Assembly: GCA_026770585.1 (NCBI GenBank)
Contig: MU647270.1
Span: 45,933 to 60,850, forward strand
Length of the DNA stretch: 14,918 nucleotides
Origin: Baffinella frigidus
Lineage: Eukaryota > Cryptophyceae > Cryptomonadales > Baffinellaceae
Direction: 5' to 3'
The notes below the pieces were generated by a model. That model saw only the letters and a list, made by a program, of their open reading frames with translations, did no database searches and had not been told where the DNA came from. Below are positions 13,673 through 14,918 of this stretch, in pieces. The position numbers and the translations under genes are program-made. How positions within the stretch are numbered: the first letter of the stretch is position 1; every line of letters begins with the position of its first letter.

Positions 13673-13800
13673 TAGGGAAACTCCTGGAAAGTTGGGAAGT
13701 TTCCCTATGGAATTAGGTAGGACCTAGCTACCGTAGGCCGTAGGGCTCCTAGGACCTCCTTTCCTACGAGCCCTCGGCCTACGGTAGGAGGTCCTAGGCA
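13672..13800. mobile_element. Foldback pair: GGGAAACTCC hairpin and CTACCGTAGGCC element
   Basis: AGCTCATAGGGAAACT pairs with AGTTTCCCTATGG (13692-13710). Then TAGGACCTAGCTACCGTAGG pairs with GGCCTACGGTAGGAGGTCCTA. Related to 7697-7758. Confidence 0.7.
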
Positions 13801-13968
13801 ATGCCGTAGGCGAAACTACCTTCATTTTGGTGAGTTTTCCGACTAAAGCTGGGGATTGGGTGGTTCTCTTCAGAACAGAACAAGGCGTCAGAACAGGCGG
13901 CCATCGCACGTTCCCATGCGATTTGGAGGGGGGGGGGGTGCAAAGAAACCACTCTGGCGTGGTTGTAC

Positions 13969-14008
13969 CAGGACGGTGAGGAAACCGCGGGATTAGCACC
14001 AGGGAAGC
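13969..14008 (-). repeat. Second copy of the ASLVLI segment
   Basis: About 40 bp nearly identical to 13630-13672, including the adjoining TCTGGCGTGGTTGTAC element end (13953-13968). Confidence 0.7.
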
Positions 14009-14024
14009 TGGAGATTGAGTTTAT

Positions 14025-14167
14025 CTCAAAAAAACGACTTCTAAAAGTCATTTTCTCAAGTCAATTCCCCTACAAATTCGTCAACTTATTCTTTACTCTC
14101 CGCACAAGTTGACAATTTTGTAGGGAAATTGACTTGAGAAAACGACTTTTAGAAGTCGTTTTCTGAG
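14025..14167. repeat. Long foldback, about 62-bp arms
   Basis: 14025-14087 and 14106-14167 are near-perfect inverted repeats (AACGACTTCTAAAAGTC, TTTTCTCAAGTCAATT, CCCTACAAA) with an 18-nt loop. The arm itself contains the palindrome GACTTCTAAAAGTC. Confidence 0.92.
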
Positions 14168-14565
14168 GTAAGAGGGGTTCTCTTCAGAACAGAACAAGGC
14201 GTGCGAGAGAGAGAGAGAGAGAGAGAGATCGATAGCAAGACAGAGATAGAGAGATAGAGAGATAAGAGAGATAGAACAGGCTACCATCGCACGTTCCCAT
14301 GCGATTTGGAGGGGGGGGGGGTGCAAAGAAGCCCGAACCCTGGGAACCGAGTGATGTTCACTTTTGCCTACTCTAGAGTAGTGCAAGTTGTACTAGACGA
14401 GTCATCTAAGAGATTAGATGCGTCGCTGGACTGAACGCTCTCGCAGAATGTCAACCCGTTCTGTTGAGAACAGAACGGGGCGTCTGTCGAACTTTCCCAT
14501 GCGGTTTGGAGGGGGGGGGGAGGGCACCCAGGGCCACCTCCAAAGCACGTTGCGTCGAGGGAACA

Positions 14566-14720
14566 CTAGCTCTGTCCCACTTCGATTTCGTCTCCCGATC
14601 AATTCGCCACCCCCCCCAATTTCTCAGGTGAATTCATGGGGGGCGGGTCAAAATTCACCTGAGAAATTGGGGGGGGGGGCGAATTGATGGGGAGTCGAAA
14701 TCGAAGTGGGGCAGAGCTAG
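14566..14720. repeat. Long foldback, 69-bp arms, 17-nt loop
   Basis: 14566-14634 (CTAGCTCTGTCCCACTTCGA ... AATTTCTCAGGTGAATT) pairs with 14652-14720 with few mismatches. Confidence 0.92.
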
Positions 14721-14794
14721 GAACATGGGTCTGGGTTTCTAGGTACTGCGTCCGGGCTCATAGCACATTCCCAGGGTGTGGATATCTTTGCACA

Positions 14795-14846
14795 GCACAT
14801 GTGCAAAGAAATCCGTCACAGCACATGTGCAAAGAAATCCGCACCC
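14795..14846 (+). repeat. 26-bp tandem duplication with palindromic core
   Basis: CACAGCACATGTGCAAAGAA plus ATCCG occurs twice; TTTGCACAGCACATGTGCAAA can form a hairpin. Confidence 0.85.
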
Positions 14847-14918
14847 TGGGAACCGAGTGGTTCTGTCCAGAGCAAAAGGAAGCGTCTGTCGAACGTTCCC
14901 ATGCGGTTTGGAGGGGGG

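Larger units (their letters stand above)
13872..14918 (-). repeat. About 75-bp dispersed repeat, four copies (13872-13942, 14180-14330, 14461-14520, 14849-14918)
   Basis: Each has AGAACAGAACRRGGCGT-like sequence, then GTTCCCATGCGRTTTGGAGG and a G tract. On the minus strand all four keep the frame LQ(I/T)AWE. Copy 2 is split by a GA microsatellite (14204-14275). No exon is assigned; an upstream PDX2 exon hidden here is possible but unsupported. Confidence 0.75.

Overview
This window looks like nuclear DNA of a repeat-rich, intron-rich eukaryote. There is no bacterial gene packing and no long uninterrupted reading frame. The best-supported gene is assembled from tiny exons bounded by GT...AG splice sites. 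Several interstitial arrays of TTTAGGG/TGTAGGG point to a lineage with the plant/alveolate/alga-type telomere repeat. A protist alga such as a chromerid or another alveolate would fit, but that is inference and the sequence does not settle it.

The one gene I can defend is on the minus strand, about 13293 down to 5615. It is PDX2 (PdxT/SNO family), the glutaminase subunit of pyridoxal 5'-phosphate synthase. I can join seven small exons (B 13256-13293, C 13114-13186, D 10433-10553, E 7906-7963, F 6769-6831, G 6608-6661, H 5615-5728). Reading frame and splice phase hold at all six junctions. Together they encode about 172 residues, from just after the oxyanion-loop (GGES) region to the stop codon. 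They include the nucleophile motif GTCAG, the RNAYG...SFE segment, the LIRAP segment and the catalytic FHPE. The N-terminal ~45 residues, including GGES, were not found; they should lie above 13300 or beyond the window.

The introns are odd. Intron F-G (107 bp) is almost pure degenerate CCCTAAA/CCCTACA repeat. Intron B-C (69 bp) is also telomere-like and is bracketed by a 20-bp direct repeat that carries both splice sites, as expected for intron gain by insertion with target duplication. Exons C to H each have one or more decayed, partial copies in the neighbouring introns, in the same orientation and in the same order as the real exons.

The rest is a dense mosaic of non-autonomous foldback elements: at least five families, several with TA ends. 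It also holds a 31-bp minisatellite (11890-12500), a 34-bp repeat (2824-2960), 20-bp repeats (6857-7015 and 7417-7525), (CT)n/(GA)n microsatellites and large perfect hairpins. Many foldback families share the palindromic core CCTACCGTAGG. The left third (1-5600) has no secure gene. A GC-rich block between 94-bp inverted repeats (878-971 and 2679-2771) holds two weak exon candidates (1062-1144 and 2129-2216). No rRNA, tRNA, CRISPR or autonomous transposase was seen.
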